64,000 bases of DNA, from the NCBI RefSeq assembly GCF_018459925.1, contig NZ_CP075371.1:3844001-3908000 (forward strand), written 5' to 3'. The notes under the pieces were generated by a model that was not told the origin of the DNA, did no database searches, and saw nothing but the letters and a program-made list of their open reading frames with translations. Shown one piece after another: positions 37,650 to 49,467 of the stretch; within the stretch, counting starts at the first letter, position 1; every line of letters begins with the position of its first letter. The stretch is from Nocardioides aquaticus. GTDB taxonomy: Bacteria; Actinomycetota; Actinomycetes; Propionibacteriales; Nocardioidaceae. Position numbers and translations under genes: made by a program.

Positions 37650-38496
37650 CCGTGGTGGCGAGGACCTCGCGCGCCGACCGCGGCTCGCGCCCGAGGAGCC
37701 GGGCGAGTGCGGGGTCCACACCGGCGAAGAAGTCCTGGGCGGCGGCCTGGAAGATCCCGAGCGTGAACCGGGCCACCGGCTCCGGCTGACCGGCGGCGAC
37801 CCGCGCGGCCACCCAGTCCTCAGGGGGCACGACGACCCGCTCGACCGGGCGCCCGGCCAGCTCGGAGAGGGTGGCCGCCACCTCGGCGAAGGTCGGCGCC
37901 GCACCGGCGGTCAGGGTCAGCGGACCGTCGTGGGGCACGGGCGAGGTGAGCAAGACCGCAGCGGCCTCGGCCACGTCCTCGCGGGCGGTCCAGGAGACCG
38001 GCCCCTCCCCCGGCACCGCGACCACGCCGGTCTCCTCCCAGCCGCCGAGCAGCCAGCCCAGGCTGTGGGCGTAGAAGCCGTTGCGCAGCGAGGTCCACGG
38101 CAGACCGGACTCCGCGAGCAGCCGCTCGGTGGCGGCGTGCACCACGGCGGGGACGAAGGGCGACGTCGCGGCGGCGCCCTGGTGGCTGGTGTAGAGCACC
38201 CGCCCCACTCCCGCGGTGACGGCGGCGGAGATCGCCCGTCGGTGCAGGTCCACCGCGTCCGACCCGGGGTCGTTCGAGGAGACCAGGAGCAGCTGGTCGG
38301 CCCCCTCGAACGCGTCGTGCAGCCGTGGATCGGCGTAGTCGCCGCCCTCGCGGACGGTGACGCCGCGCCCGGCGAGGTGCGCCGCCCGCTCCGGGTGACG
38401 CACGGCCACCGTGATCTCGGCGGCCGGGAGCCGTGCCAGCAGGTGGTCGACGGTGGTTCCGTTCAAGGCGCCCGTGGCGCCGGTGACAACGATCAT
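37621..38496 (-). CDS. NmrA-type NAD(P)-binding protein
   Basis: The protein has 291 residues. The Rossmann motif is MIVVTGATGALNG. The middle part (LLLVSSNDPGSDAVDLHRRA, RVLYTSHQGA) is that of the QorB/YtfG and NmrA-like quinone or redox-sensing group. The catalytic Tyr/Lys of classic SDRs is not plain. It may act as a redox-sensing regulator or as a quinone reductase. It is divergent from a TetR gene, which probably controls it. The tail overlaps msrB by 29 bases on the other strand. Confidence 0.85.
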   Translation of the reverse strand: MIVVTGATGALNGTTVDHLLARLPAAEITVAVRHPERAAHLAGRGVTVREGGDYADPRLHDAFEGADQLLLVSSNDPGSDAVDLHRRAISAAVTAGVGRVLYTSHQGAAATSPFVPAVVHAATERLLAESGLPWTSLRNGFYAHSLGWLLGGWEETGVVAVPGEGPVSWTAREDVAEAAAVLLTSPVPHDGPLTLTAGAAPTFAEVAATLSELAGRPVERVVVPPEDWVAARVAAGQPEPVARFTLGIFQAAAQDFFAGVDPALARLLGREPRSAREVLATTVTAGRRAPG

Positions 38497-38516
38497 GTCT
38501 CGCTCGTTTCCATTTG

Positions 38517-38541
38517 TATCGACATCTTGATATCGACGATA
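38517..38541. promoter_or_regulatory. Palindromic operator candidate in the NmrA / TetR divergent region
   Basis: This AT-rich stretch contains TCGACATCTTGATATCGA, an imperfect palindrome (seven of nine positions per arm match), and two TATCGAC direct repeats. It lies in the 81-bp gap between the divergent genes. The TetR gene has a leaderless-type TATCGT at 38566-38571, six bases before its ATG. The usual arrangement would have TetR repress both genes from here. Confidence 0.5.
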
Positions 38542-38577
38542 GCACCACCGGAATCGCCATGACGTTATCGTTGGGTC

Positions 38578-39300
38578 ATGGTCCCGTCCCAGGCTCGAGC
38601 CAACACCCGCGAGAAGATCGTCGAGCAGGCCGCACGGCTGCTGCAGGAGGAGGGCCCCGGCGCCCTCACCACCCGCGGCGTCGCCGTGGCGGCCGGCGTC
38701 CAGGCGCCGACGATCTACCGCCTCTTCGGTGACAAGGACGGCCTGCTCGACGCCGTGACCGAGCACGTGCTGGCGACGTACGTCTCGACCAAGGCAGCAG
38801 CTGACCGCACCGCGGGCGACGCCGACGTGGACCCGCTCGCGGATCTGCGCGCGGGGTGGCGCACCCAGACGGACTTCGGCGTCGCCAACCCGAGCCTCTT
38901 CGCGCTGCTGAGCGACCCCGACCGCGCCCGCCGCTCCCCGGCCGCCCAGGCCGGGATGAGGGTCCTGGCCACCAAGGTGCACCGGCTGGCGCTCGCCGGG
39001 CTGCTGCGCGTGCCCGAGTCGCGCGCCGTCGAGCTCGTGCACGCCGCGGGGACGGGTGCGGTGCTCACGATCCTCGCCACTCCCCCCGCCGAGAGGGACC
39101 TGACGGTCGCCGACGACATGCTGGAGGCGGTCCTCGCCCACGTCCTGGCGGCACCGGAGCAGCCCGCGTCCGCCGGCGCGGGCTGGGCCGCTGCCGCGGT
39201 GACCCTGCGTGCCGCCGCCCCGGGGCTCGAGGCGCTCAGCGGCGCCGAGCGGGAGCTGTTGTCGGAGTGGCTGGAGCGCGCGGTCGGGCGCGAGCGGTGA
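38578..39300 (+). CDS. TetR family transcriptional regulator
   Basis: The protein has 240 residues. The N-terminal helix-turn-helix is complete (REKIVEQAARLLQEEGPGAL, then TTRGVAVAAGVQAPTIYRLF and GDKDGLLDAV). The C-terminal ligand domain is long and Ala-rich. ATG 38578 fits the upstream TATCGT at six bases. Its likely targets are itself and the divergent NmrA-type gene; the ligand is unknown. Confidence 0.92.
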   Translation: MVPSQARANTREKIVEQAARLLQEEGPGALTTRGVAVAAGVQAPTIYRLFGDKDGLLDAVTEHVLATYVSTKAAADRTAGDADVDPLADLRAGWRTQTDFGVANPSLFALLSDPDRARRSPAAQAGMRVLATKVHRLALAGLLRVPESRAVELVHAAGTGAVLTILATPPAERDLTVADDMLEAVLAHVLAAPEQPASAGAGWAAAAVTLRAAAPGLEALSGAERELLSEWLERAVGRER

Positions 39301-39322
39301 TCCCGCGGGCCCCCGTCCGGTC

Positions 39323-39580
39323 TCAGCGGGGCCGGCCGGGCAGGGTGCCGAAGCTGTTGGCGTAGACCCGGCCCGGCCGCGGGTGCGTGAACCGCAGGCC
39401 CGACCACGTGGCGTCGACGCTGAGGCAGGTCGACTCGACCATGCCGGCGTCGTAGCCGATCGCGATCACGGTCGGCAGGGTGAGGTCCGACCCGAGGCCC
39501 CGACCCTGGGGCCACGACACCCACAGCTTCCCGCCGGGCGCGACGTGCGGCACCAGGGCCGTGAACCCCGCGTCGTCACC
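39323..39580 (-). pseudogene. Remnant of a DUF3052-like gene (C-terminal part only)
   Basis: The frame encodes GGKLWVSWPQGRGLGSDLTL and ends after WSGLRFTHPRPGRVYANSF, similar to the last half of DUF3052-like actinobacterial proteins (recalled, not searched). Similarity continues upstream of the only start codon (GTG 39553, giving 76 residues) through GDDAGFTAL, into the end of hemQ in another frame, with no start. The N-terminal half is absent. It may be a decayed gene, or a very short functional protein started at 39553. Confidence 0.5.
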
Positions 39581-39581
39581 C

Positions 39582-40310
39582 TCAGGGCAGGCGGTCGACC
39601 AGGTCGGCCACCGGCACCAGGGACCCGGTGTAGAACGGGACCTCCTCGCGCACGTGGCGCCGGGCGCCGGAGGCGCGCAGGTCGCGCATCAGGTCGACGA
39701 TCCGGAACAGCTGGTCGGCCTCGAACGCGAGCATCCACTCGTAGTCGCCGAGGGCGAACGAGGCGACGGTGTTGGCCCGCACGTCCGGGTAGGGCCGCGC
39801 CATCTGGCCGTGCTCGCGCAGCAGGTCGCGGCGCTCCTCGTCGGGCAGGAGGTACCACTCGTAGGAGCGCACGAACGGGTAGACGCACACGTGCGCCTTC
39901 GGCTCCTCGTCGCCCATGAACGCCGGGACGTGGCTCTTGTTGAACTCCGCCGGGCGGTGCAGCGCCATCTGCGACCACACCGGCGCGAGCCGACGGCCGA
40001 AGGAGGTGCGGCGCAGGCGGTGGTAGGCGGCCTGCAGCTGCTCGCTGTCGGCGGCGTGCCACCAGACCATGACGTCGGCGTCGGCGCGCAGGCCGCTGAC
40101 GTCGTAGACCCCGCGCACGACCACGTCGGCCTCGGCCAGCTCGGCGAACAGCTTCTCGACCTCGGCGCCCTCGGCGGCACGGTCGGCGTCCTCGCCGAGC
40201 ACCGTGTCGAGACGGAAGACCGACCACATGGTGTAGCGGACGCTGGCGTTGATCTCCCGGAGCCGGGCCGCGTTGGACTGCTCGGTCGGGGACTGCTCGG
40301 TGTCGCTCAT
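39582..40310 (-). CDS. hemQ: Coproheme decarboxylase HemQ (chlorite dismutase family)
   Basis: The protein has 242 residues. It carries the actinobacterial HemQ pattern: [11 protein letters not shown] near the start, [20 protein letters not shown], the [18 protein letters not shown] segment with the active-site Tyr and the proximal His region, and [14 protein letters not shown]. It converts coproheme to protoheme, the last step of the coproporphyrin-dependent pathway. ATG 40310 overlaps the hemY stop by four bases (ATGA). Confidence 0.95.
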   Translation of the reverse strand: MSDTEQSPTEQSNAARLREINASVRYTMWSVFRLDTVLGEDADRAAEGAEVEKLFAELAEADVVVRGVYDVSGLRADADVMVWWHAADSEQLQAAYHRLRRTSFGRRLAPVWSQMALHRPAEFNKSHVPAFMGDEEPKAHVCVYPFVRSYEWYLLPDEERRDLLREHGQMARPYPDVRANTVASFALGDYEWMLAFEADQLFRIVDLMRDLRASGARRHVREEVPFYTGSLVPVADLVDRLP

Positions 40311-41728
40311 GCCCCCATTGTGCCGCGCACGGGGGCAGGACCCACACGGGCCGCGGCCGCGTGGGCCGAGCCCACCACCGCGGGGATGCCGACGCCGTCG
40401 TACGTCGCGCCGCAGACCGCCAGCCCGGGCACCTGCTCCACCGCGGCGCGCACCCGTGCCACCCGTTCGCGGTGACCCACGGCGTACTGCGGGAAGCCCC
40501 CGCCCCAGCGCTGGACGTGGGTGTCGACGGGCCGCGCGGTGACACCGGTGGCCGCGGCCAGGTCGGCCAGCGACGCCGCGACCAGCTCGGCGTCGTCGGC
40601 CTGCAGGGTGCGCTCCTCGCCTGCCCGGCCGAGCGAGGTGCGCAGCAGCAGCAGGTCGTCCGCGGCGCCGGCCTCGCGCACCCAGTCCCACTTGGCGAAG
40701 GAGAACGTCGCGGCCTTGATCCGGCGGCGCTCGACCGGCGGGACCAGGAAGCCGGAGCCCAGGCCGCCCAGCAGGCCGGCGTCGGCGACGCGGAGCGCCA
40801 GGGTGACCACCGCGACGGACGCGGTCTCGACGGCCGTGAGCTCGGCGGCGGCCGCCGGGGCGACGTCGCCGAGCAGCCGGCCGCTGGGGGCGGCCGGCGT
40901 GGCCAGGACGACCCGGTCGGCGTGCACCTCCTCGGGGTCGGCCGCCGACCCGGTGACCAGCGCGAACCCGTCGGGCGTGCGGCGCAGCCCGCGCACGGTG
41001 GTGCCCAGCCGGACCTCGACGCCGTCGGCGCGCAGCGCGGCCAGCAGCGTCTCGGGCAGGCGGCCCATGCCACCGGCCAGGCCGGCGAACACCGGCAGGT
41101 CGTAGGTGGTCGGGATCGCCGCGGCCTGCTCCAGCACCGAGCCGCGCGCGGCGTGGGCGAGCAGCTGCGGGACCGCCGCGCGGGCCGAGATCCGCCGCGC
41201 CTGCCCGGCGTACACGCCCCCGAGCAGGGGCTCGACGAGACGGTCGGTGACCTCGGGGCCGAAGCGCTCGTCGACGAGGTCGCCCACCGAGACGTCCTCG
41301 TCGTAGGTGCGGGGTCCCAGCGTCGGCTCACGTCGCACGCGGGCCAGTCCCTCGTCCGACAGCACCCCGGAGGCGGCGAGCTGGTCGAGGTCGAGCGGGA
41401 CCCCCATCAGGCTGCGCGGCAGCGGGCGGAGCTCGCCGCGGGTCCAGATCCGCGAGGCAGCGAGGGCGGGGTGGGTGATCTCGAGACCGACCCCGCGGGC
41501 CAGGTCGACGCCCTCGGGGCGCCGGTTGAGCATCGCCTCGGCGCCGACGTCGACGGTGACCCCGGCGACCTCGGTCCGGCGCACGGTGCCGCCGGCGTAC
41601 GACCGCTGGTCGAGGACCAGGACGTCCCAGCCGGCGGCGCGGAGGTCGCGGGCGGCGGTGAGGCCGGCCATCCCGGCACCGACCACGACGACGCGGGGCC
41701 CGGAGCGGGTCGCGGGGCTGGCAGGCAC
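40307..41728 (-). CDS. hemY: Coproporphyrinogen III oxidase (HemY/CgoX)
   Basis: The protein has 473 residues. The FAD motif is [17 protein letters not shown] (about residues 13-29), followed by [14 protein letters not shown] and the C-terminal FAD segment [20 protein letters not shown]. It oxidises coproporphyrinogen III to coproporphyrin III. The stop overlaps hemQ. In mycobacteria hemE lies directly upstream; here hemE is nearly 8 kb away at 49468, with an accessory block in between. Confidence 0.93.
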   Translation of the reverse strand: MPASPATRSGPRVVVVGAGMAGLTAARDLRAAGWDVLVLDQRSYAGGTVRRTEVAGVTVDVGAEAMLNRRPEGVDLARGVGLEITHPALAASRIWTRGELRPLPRSLMGVPLDLDQLAASGVLSDEGLARVRREPTLGPRTYDEDVSVGDLVDERFGPEVTDRLVEPLLGGVYAGQARRISARAAVPQLLAHAARGSVLEQAAAIPTTYDLPVFAGLAGGMGRLPETLLAALRADGVEVRLGTTVRGLRRTPDGFALVTGSAADPEEVHADRVVLATPAAPSGRLLGDVAPAAAAELTAVETASVAVVTLALRVADAGLLGGLGSGFLVPPVERRRIKAATFSFAKWDWVREAGAADDLLLLRTSLGRAGEERTLQADDAELVAASLADLAAATGVTARPVDTHVQRWGGGFPQYAVGHRERVARVRAAVEQVPGLAVCGATYDGVGIPAVVGSAHAAAARVGPAPVRGTMGA

Positions 41729-41849
41729 GTGCCCGAGCGTGCCACAGCGCGCCCCGCCCCCGGGTCGGCCACCCGACCGACGCTCCTGTCAGGCGTCGAC
41801 CGGGTGCCCGGCCCGGGGGCGGGGTGCCGAGGGGTGCTGGACGGGAACC

Positions 41850-44294
<2,445 letters not shown>

Positions 44295-44307
44295 CGGGGG
44301 TCCTCTC

Positions 44308-45537
44308 TCAGAGCTGGCCGTGGCGCGGGGGCAGGGTGCCGTCGACGGCCCAGCGGCCGAGGTGCTGGACCTTCCACGCGGCCGGGTCGTGCAGGGTGTG
44401 GGTGCGGGCGTTGCGCCAGTGCCGGTCGAGGTCCAGCGCGGCCAGGGCGGACCGCGTCCCGCAGACCTCGAACAGCCGGGTCGAGACGGCCAGCGCGGCC
44501 TCCGTCGTCGCGGCGCGGGCGGCCGCGGTGGCCAGGCTGGCCTCGCCGGCGGAGCGCGCGGTGAGATGGGTGTCGGCCTCGTCGACCGTGCGGGCGGCGA
44601 CGGCCAGCAGCGCCTCGGCGCCGCGCACCTGCAGCTCCATCTGGCCGAACGCCGCGACCACGGTGGGGTCGTCGGCGTGGCGGTCGACGCCGGCGTCGGC
44701 GTGCGGCCGGCTGCGGGTCCGGACGAAGTCGGCCGCCTCGGTCAGCGCGGCACGGGCGATCCCGGCGTCGATGGCCGCGTGCAGCACCTGGGCGAACGAG
44801 CCGTAGGTCGACGGCCCCTCGAAGGTGAGGTGCCACGGCGTGACCATGTCGACGGCGACGTCGACGTCCTCGAGCCGCACGGTGCCGCTGGCGGTGGTGC
44901 GCTGGCCCATCCCGTCCCAGTCGTCGACCACGCGGACGCCGCGGGCCCCGCGTCCCACCCAGGCCACGCACAACGGCCCGTCCTCATCGAGGTGGGCCAG
45001 CACCGGGATCCAGTCCGCGAGCAGGGCGCCGGTGCTGTAGCCCTTGACGCCGTCCAGCCGCCAGCCGTCCCGGGGGCGGTCGGGGTCGCGTGGCCTCAGG
45101 GTCGTACGGACGTCCCGGGCGTGCTTCGTGCCGGTCTCGGACTGGGCGTTGCCGAAGCGGCGCCCGGCCAGCACCTCACCGAAGAGCCGGGTGCGCTGCG
45201 CGGTCGTGCCCTGGTGGCGCAGCGCGTTGACGTAGACGAAGTGGCTGTGCGGGATCTGGGCGACGTTGGGGTCGCCGGTGGCCAGCAGGCGCACCACCTC
45301 GGTCAGGGTCGCGGTCGAGCACTGCGCCCCGCCGTACGCCGCGGGCACCGTGAGCGCCAGCAGCCCGGCCCGCGCGACGGTGTCGAGCTCGGCGGCCGGG
45401 ATGACCCGCTCGCGGTCGCGCTCGGCCGAGCCCGCGGCCAGCTCGGTGGCGACGAGCGCCGCCGCGGCGACCGCCGCCCGGTGGTCGAGGACGGGCACGC
45501 GCACCGGGGTGCGGCGCTCGGTGGTCGGGGCGCTCAT
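44308..45537 (-). CDS. SfnB-like sulfur acquisition oxidoreductase (acyl-CoA dehydrogenase fold)
   Basis: The protein has 409 residues of the acyl-CoA dehydrogenase superfamily, of the DszC/SfnB flavin monooxygenase branch. Recognisable segments are AELDTVARAGLLALTVPAAYGG at the N-terminus, FGNAQSETGTKHARD, VKGYSTGALLADWIPVLA, and a C-terminal half ending RTHTLHDPAAWKVQHLGRW. Members are flavin-dependent and sulfur-starvation induced. It is the first main gene of the operon and its ATG overlaps the stop of a 23-residue leader peptide gene. Confidence 0.88.
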   Translation of the reverse strand: MSAPTTERRTPVRVPVLDHRAAVAAAALVATELAAGSAERDRERVIPAAELDTVARAGLLALTVPAAYGGAQCSTATLTEVVRLLATGDPNVAQIPHSHFVYVNALRHQGTTAQRTRLFGEVLAGRRFGNAQSETGTKHARDVRTTLRPRDPDRPRDGWRLDGVKGYSTGALLADWIPVLAHLDEDGPLCVAWVGRGARGVRVVDDWDGMGQRTTASGTVRLEDVDVAVDMVTPWHLTFEGPSTYGSFAQVLHAAIDAGIARAALTEAADFVRTRSRPHADAGVDRHADDPTVVAAFGQMELQVRGAEALLAVAARTVDEADTHLTARSAGEASLATAAARAATTEAALAVSTRLFEVCGTRSALAALDLDRHWRNARTHTLHDPAAWKVQHLGRWAVDGTLPPRHGQL

Positions 45538-45605
45538 CGGACCGACGCCGGGTGCTCGCTCACGTCCAGCACCCGACGGGACGACGCGATCAGTTCCATG
45601 CTCAT
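45534..45605 (-). CDS. 23-residue leader peptide upstream of the sulfur operon
   Basis: A small ORF starts MSMELIASSRRVLDV and ends ...PASVR with TGA overlapping the SfnB-like ATG (CGATGAGC). It has a GGGAG ribosome site five bases upstream of its ATG. Actinobacteria place short 'SRR(H)VDL' leader peptides ahead of sulfur genes; the SSRRVLDV here is similar, though it has no Cys run. Coupling would tie translation of the operon to translation of the leader. Confidence 0.55.
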   Translation of the reverse strand: MSMELIASSRRVLDVSEHPASVR

Positions 45606-45899
45606 GGAGCTCCCAACCTTAAGTATCTTTACTGAGTCGCTCTAGTTTGGCAGATCGGCGGGTCGGGGACGACCGGGCCACGCCCGGGATTGCCGAGGGG
45701 GTGCCGGGCGTGGCCGATCACCCCGTGGCGCGGGAGCGACGGAGAGCGCTTCTGGCGACCTTCACTCCGCGACCACTCCAGGACGATCTAGCATTGTTAA
45801 CGAACCTTTGATCGAATGTGTCCGTGCTGGGTGGGGATAACCGCCTCTGACCTGTGGAAACACCCCAGGACTGTCGGTGGCGAGTGCTTGGATTGATCC
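45606..45899. promoter_or_regulatory. 294-bp region between the sulfur operon and the DUF222 gene
   Basis: Next to the leader peptide there is an AT-rich control stretch (45610-45655) with the near-palindrome AGTAAAGATACT and CTTAAG on the minus strand, likely holding the promoter. Near 45800-45830 another AT-rich patch (GTTAACGAACCTTTGATCGA) lies 70-100 bases upstream of the DUF222 start. No gene is visible in the stretch itself. Confidence 0.4.
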
Positions 45900-47175
45900 A
45901 TGGCCACCGACGAGGACACCACCACCGGGCACCCCGTGCCGGCCGGTGTCCGCGCGTTGTCAGCCTCGGTGACGGCGTTGGCGGAGCGGCCCCTGTTCGC
46001 GTTGGACGCCGCGACCACCCGCGACACGATCGTGGCCCTGGCCGAGCTCAAGTCCCGCCTGGCTTCCTACGAGTACGCCGTCCTCGCCCACGCCGAGGAG
46101 GTCCAGGTCGGCGCTGAGACCGGCTGCACCTCCACCGGCGTCTGGGCTGCGAACGCCACCCGGTCGCAGAAGAACGTGTCCGCCGCTCAGGTCAGGCTCG
46201 CCACCGCACTCGAGACCCGGTGGACGAAGGTCCGTGACGCCCTCGCCGCCGGTGTCATGAATCCTGACCAGGTCCGCGTGGTCGTGAACGCGTTGGAGGA
46301 CCTCCCCGACGACCTCGACAAGAAGTTGCTCGACCAGGCCGAGGAGGCGCTCGTCGCCTACGCCGTCGAGTTCGATCCCACCGAGCTGAGGCAGCTGGGG
46401 GCGCACATCCTGACCCTGATCGCACCCGAGGTCGGTGAGGAGATCGACCGCAAACGTCTCGAAGCCGCTGAGGCGAAGGCGGCGCAGAAGCGGCGGTTCA
46501 CCCTGTCCTTCGACGGCCACGGCACCGCGCACGGTCGGTTCACCATCCCCGAGGTCCAAGCCAAGATGCTGCAGAAGCTCCTCCACGGCTTCGCTGCCCC
46601 CGGCCACGTCAACTGCACCCCCGACGCTGAGTCCGGGGAGAAGCGGGAATGGGTCAAGGGCCGGCCCTCGGCGCAGAAGCTGGGTGAGGCGTTCTGCGAG
46701 CTGATCGAGAACTACCCCCGCAACAACGCCCCCCAAGCTGGGACGTACCGACGGCACGTTCATCACGACCACCACCTTCGAGGCCCTCACGACCGCACTC
46801 GGGACCGCGACGCTCGACGACGGGACCCCGATGACCGCAGCCCAGGCCATGCGCCTGGCCTGCGAGGCCCGGATCATCCCGGTCGTCCTGGGCGGCAACG
46901 GCGAGGTCCTGCACCAGGGCCGGGCCCGACGCCGGTTCACCGCCGCCCAGACCTACGCCCTGCACGCCCGCGACAAGCACTGCACCGCGAAGGGCTGTGA
47001 CTGGCCACCGGGTCTGTGTCACGCCCACCACGACAAGAAGTTCTCCCAGGGCGGCCTGACCGACATCGAGGACGGGCGGCTGCTGTGCCCCCACCACCAC
47101 GCCCGCGCCCACGACCCGGCCTACGAGATGAAGGTCCACGCCGACAACAAGGTCACCTTCCACCGACGGACATAG
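45900..47175 (+). pseudogene. DUF222/HNH endonuclease-like gene (13E12 family), frameshifted
   Basis: The first frame gives about 280 residues of DUF222 (ALAELKSRLASYEYAVLAHA start, ELRQLGAHILTLI, RRFTLSFDGHGTAHGRFTIP), ending in ...ENYPRNNAPQAG. From about 46740 the homologous sequence continues in another frame (TDGTFITTTTFEALTTALG, MTAAQAMRLACEARIIPVVL) and ends with the HNH block GCDWPPGLCHAHHDKKFSQG and LLCPHHHARAHD. A single frameshift in or near the C-run around 46725-46745 explains this. The HNH residues are intact downstream, so the break is recent or a sequencing error. Such genes are multi-copy in actinobacteria and often decay. Confidence 0.85.
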
Positions 47176-47190
47176 GCCGACCCAGCTCGG

Positions 47191-47237
47191 TCGATGGGTG
47201 ATCTGCACTCACCAGGTGCACACAGATCACCCATCGA
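47191..47237. repeat. 15-bp inverted repeat (long hairpin) after the DUF222 gene
   Basis: The perfect arms TCGATGGGTGATCTG and CAGATCACCCATCGA flank 17 bases, and a TGCAC/GTGCA pair overlaps the arm ends and loop, so the whole could fold as one long hairpin. It may be a terminator or an inverted repeat of a mobile element. Its position 15 bases beyond the DUF222 stop fits either. Confidence 0.7.
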
Positions 47238-47248
47238 CCTGCGGGGGT

Positions 47249-47323
47249 TGGTCTCGAGACGCTCGCTGCGCTCGCTCCTCGACCACCGTGGCTGGCTCGG
47301 CGCTCGCTCTTCGACCACCGCGC
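47249..47323. repeat. Actinobacterial REP-like repeat (one full, one degenerate unit)
   Basis: The first unit begins GGTCTCGAGACGCTCGCTGC and ends CTCCTCGACCACCG. The second reads TGGCTGGCTCGGCGCTCGCT and ends TTCGACCACCG. The units are imperfectly palindromic (GAGCGAGC arms). Such 'GGTGGTCGAG...CTCGAGACC' repeats are widespread in actinobacterial genomes and often flank DUF222 genes, from general experience. Confidence 0.6.
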
Positions 47324-47463
47324 TCGGGGTCGCAGACCCGACACTCGCCGAGAACATGAGCGCCGAGGACATATGTCAATAGACTTAGTACTGTTTGCGC
47401 CGTCCGGGTTGCCCGCCCGACCGGTCACCTGCTGACCCCCTGCAGCCCCACCCGAGGAGCACC

Positions 47464-48399
47464 ATGCGCATCGAGCAGCTCGAGTACCTCTCCGCCGTCA
47501 CCCAGCACGGCTCGCTGCGCCGCGCGAGCGAGCGGCTGCACGTCTCGCAGCCCGCGCTGAGCGAGGCCGTCAGCAAGCTCGAGCGGGAGCTCGGCGTCGA
47601 CCTGCTCGACCGGCACCGCTCCGGCGCCCGGATCTCGCGGCAGGGCCGGACCCTGCTGAGCCACATGGACGAGGTGCTGGCCGCGGTGGGTCGGCTCCGC
47701 GCCGCGGCCGGCGAGGAGCGGACGACCACGCGACCCGTCCGCCTGGGCACGGTCACCGCGGCCACCTCCGCACTGCTGGCCCCGGCCCTGTCGCGGCTGG
47801 GCACCGCGACGCCGCGCACCGTGGTGGAGCTGGTCACCCTCACCTCCGACCAGGTCGCCGAGGGCGTGCGGGACGGCTCGCTCGACCTCGGGCTGGTGAA
47901 CCTGCTGGACGGCGACGACGCACCGGCCGACCTCGAGGCACGGCTGCTGGTGGAGGGCCGCCCGGTCGTGGTGCTGCCGGCCGACCACCCGCTGGCCGCG
48001 CGCCCCGAGATCGACGTCGACGCGCTCCGCGCCGAGGCGTTCGTGATGATGCGCCACGGCTACCTCATGCACCGCGTCGCGCACCGGCTCTTCGGCGGCA
48101 CCCCGCCGCTGGTCTGCCACAGCACCGACGGCGCCGAGCTCGCCAAGACCCTGGTCGCCGACGGCGTCGGGCTCACGCTGCTGCCCGACTACAGCGTCGA
48201 GTCCGACCCGCTGCTGCGCGCCGGAGCCCTGGTCGTCCGCCCGGTGGCCGGCGACCGGACCCGGCTGGGCCTCACGCTGCTGAACCGTCCGGGCGCCCGG
48301 GCGGCCGCCCCCGCGCACGAGCTGGCCACCGCCCTGGAGGACGGCGCACGGGCCCGGGAGGCGCGCGGAGGCCTGTCCGTGGCAGGCTCGGGCGGGTGA
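47464..48399 (+). CDS. LysR family transcriptional regulator
   Basis: The protein has 311 residues. The N-terminal helix-turn-helix is MRIEQLEYLSAVTQHGSLRR, then RLHVSQPALSEAVSKLEREL. The effector domain has VRLGTVTAATSALLAPALS. ATG 47464 has GAGGAGC at good spacing; an upstream in-frame ATG is not needed. It may control the sulfur operon across the DUF222 relic, by analogy with CysB/Cbl, but it is not adjacent. Its stop overlaps the NYN gene by four bases (GTGA). Confidence 0.92.
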   Translation: MRIEQLEYLSAVTQHGSLRRASERLHVSQPALSEAVSKLERELGVDLLDRHRSGARISRQGRTLLSHMDEVLAAVGRLRAAAGEERTTTRPVRLGTVTAATSALLAPALSRLGTATPRTVVELVTLTSDQVAEGVRDGSLDLGLVNLLDGDDAPADLEARLLVEGRPVVVLPADHPLAARPEIDVDALRAEAFVMMRHGYLMHRVAHRLFGGTPPLVCHSTDGAELAKTLVADGVGLTLLPDYSVESDPLLRAGALVVRPVAGDRTRLGLTLLNRPGARAAAPAHELATALEDGARAREARGGLSVAGSGG

Positions 48400-49418
48400 G
48401 CGACACTCCCCGCCTGGCCGTCCTGATCGATGCCGACAACACCAGCCACCGTCACGCGGTCGCGCTGCTGGAGGAGGTGGCGCGCTACGGGGTCCCCACG
48501 GTCAAGCGGGCCTACGGCGACTGGACCACGCCCCGGCTCAACGGCTGGAAGGACGAGCTCAACCGCAACGCCATCTCCCCGGTGCAGCAGTTCGCCTACA
48601 CGACCGGCAAGAACTCCACCGACTCCGCGCTGATCATCGACGCGATGGACCTGCTCTACACCGGCAACCTCGACGCCTTCGCGATCGTCTCCAGCGACAG
48701 CGACTTCACCCGCCTGGTCACCCGGCTGCGCGAGTCGGGCCGCACGGTCTACGGCCTGGGCCGGCGCCGTACGCCCCAGTCGCTGGTCGCCGCCTGCGAC
48801 AAGTTCATCTACCTCGAGGTCCTCGGCCACGACGACGAGGGCGACACCGGCGCCGAGACCGACGAGGCCGACACCCCGGGCGAGGACGTGCCGGCCCTGC
48901 CCGAGGTCGGCCCGCTGCTGGCCTCCGCGGTGGACGCCACCTCCAACGACGACGGCTGGGCCCACCTCGGTGCGGTCGGCTCGTTCCTGACCACCCGCCA
49001 CGCCTCGTTCGACTCCCGCAACTACGGCTTCTCGAAGCTGATCGCCCTGGTCCGCGCCCAGCCCGGGCTGGAGGTCGAGCAGTCGACCGGGTCCGCGCCG
49101 ATGGTCCGGGTCCGCGCCGAGGACGCCCCGACGCGGACCGCCCCGGCCCGCAAGCGCTCCGGCGCCCGCAAGACTGCGGCGCCCGAACCGGTCGCCGAGC
49201 CCGAGGTCGCCGCCCCGGCCGCCGAGCCGGCAGACGTCGTCGAGACCCCGGCCGCGCCGGTCAAGAAGACCCGCAGCCGTCGCGCCGCGCGGCCCGCGAA
49301 GACCGCCGAGCCCGCACCCGGGGCGAGCGAGGAGCCGGCACCCGAGGAGGCGCCCGTCAGCGCACCCAAGGTGACCACCCGGACCCGCGGCGCCCGGGCG
49401 GTCCCGCCCAGCAGCTGA
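48396..49418 (+). CDS. NYN-domain ribonuclease-like protein with LOTUS/OST-HTH domain
   Basis: The protein has 340 residues. The NYN (LabA/PIN-like) domain is at the N-terminus, with acidic residues in VLIDADNTSHR, DSALIIDAMDLLY and AIVSSDSDFTRLVTRLRE. An OST-HTH-like segment follows at about 165-235 (GWAHLGAVGSFLTTRHASFD, YGFSKLIALVRAQPGLEV). The tail is Lys/Pro/Ala-rich. The architecture (NYN plus OST-HTH) is that of bacterial LabA-type proteins, which probably cleave RNA. GTG 48396 overlaps the LysR stop. Confidence 0.88.
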   Translation: MSDTPRLAVLIDADNTSHRHAVALLEEVARYGVPTVKRAYGDWTTPRLNGWKDELNRNAISPVQQFAYTTGKNSTDSALIIDAMDLLYTGNLDAFAIVSSDSDFTRLVTRLRESGRTVYGLGRRRTPQSLVAACDKFIYLEVLGHDDEGDTGAETDEADTPGEDVPALPEVGPLLASAVDATSNDDGWAHLGAVGSFLTTRHASFDSRNYGFSKLIALVRAQPGLEVEQSTGSAPMVRVRAEDAPTRTAPARKRSGARKTAAPEPVAEPEVAAPAAEPADVVETPAAPVKKTRSRRAARPAKTAEPAPGASEEPAPEEAPVSAPKVTTRTRGARAVPPSS

Positions 49419-49467
49419 GCCCGGACGCGGGCCGCGGCGGTCGGCGACCGGCGGAGACGACCGGCGA

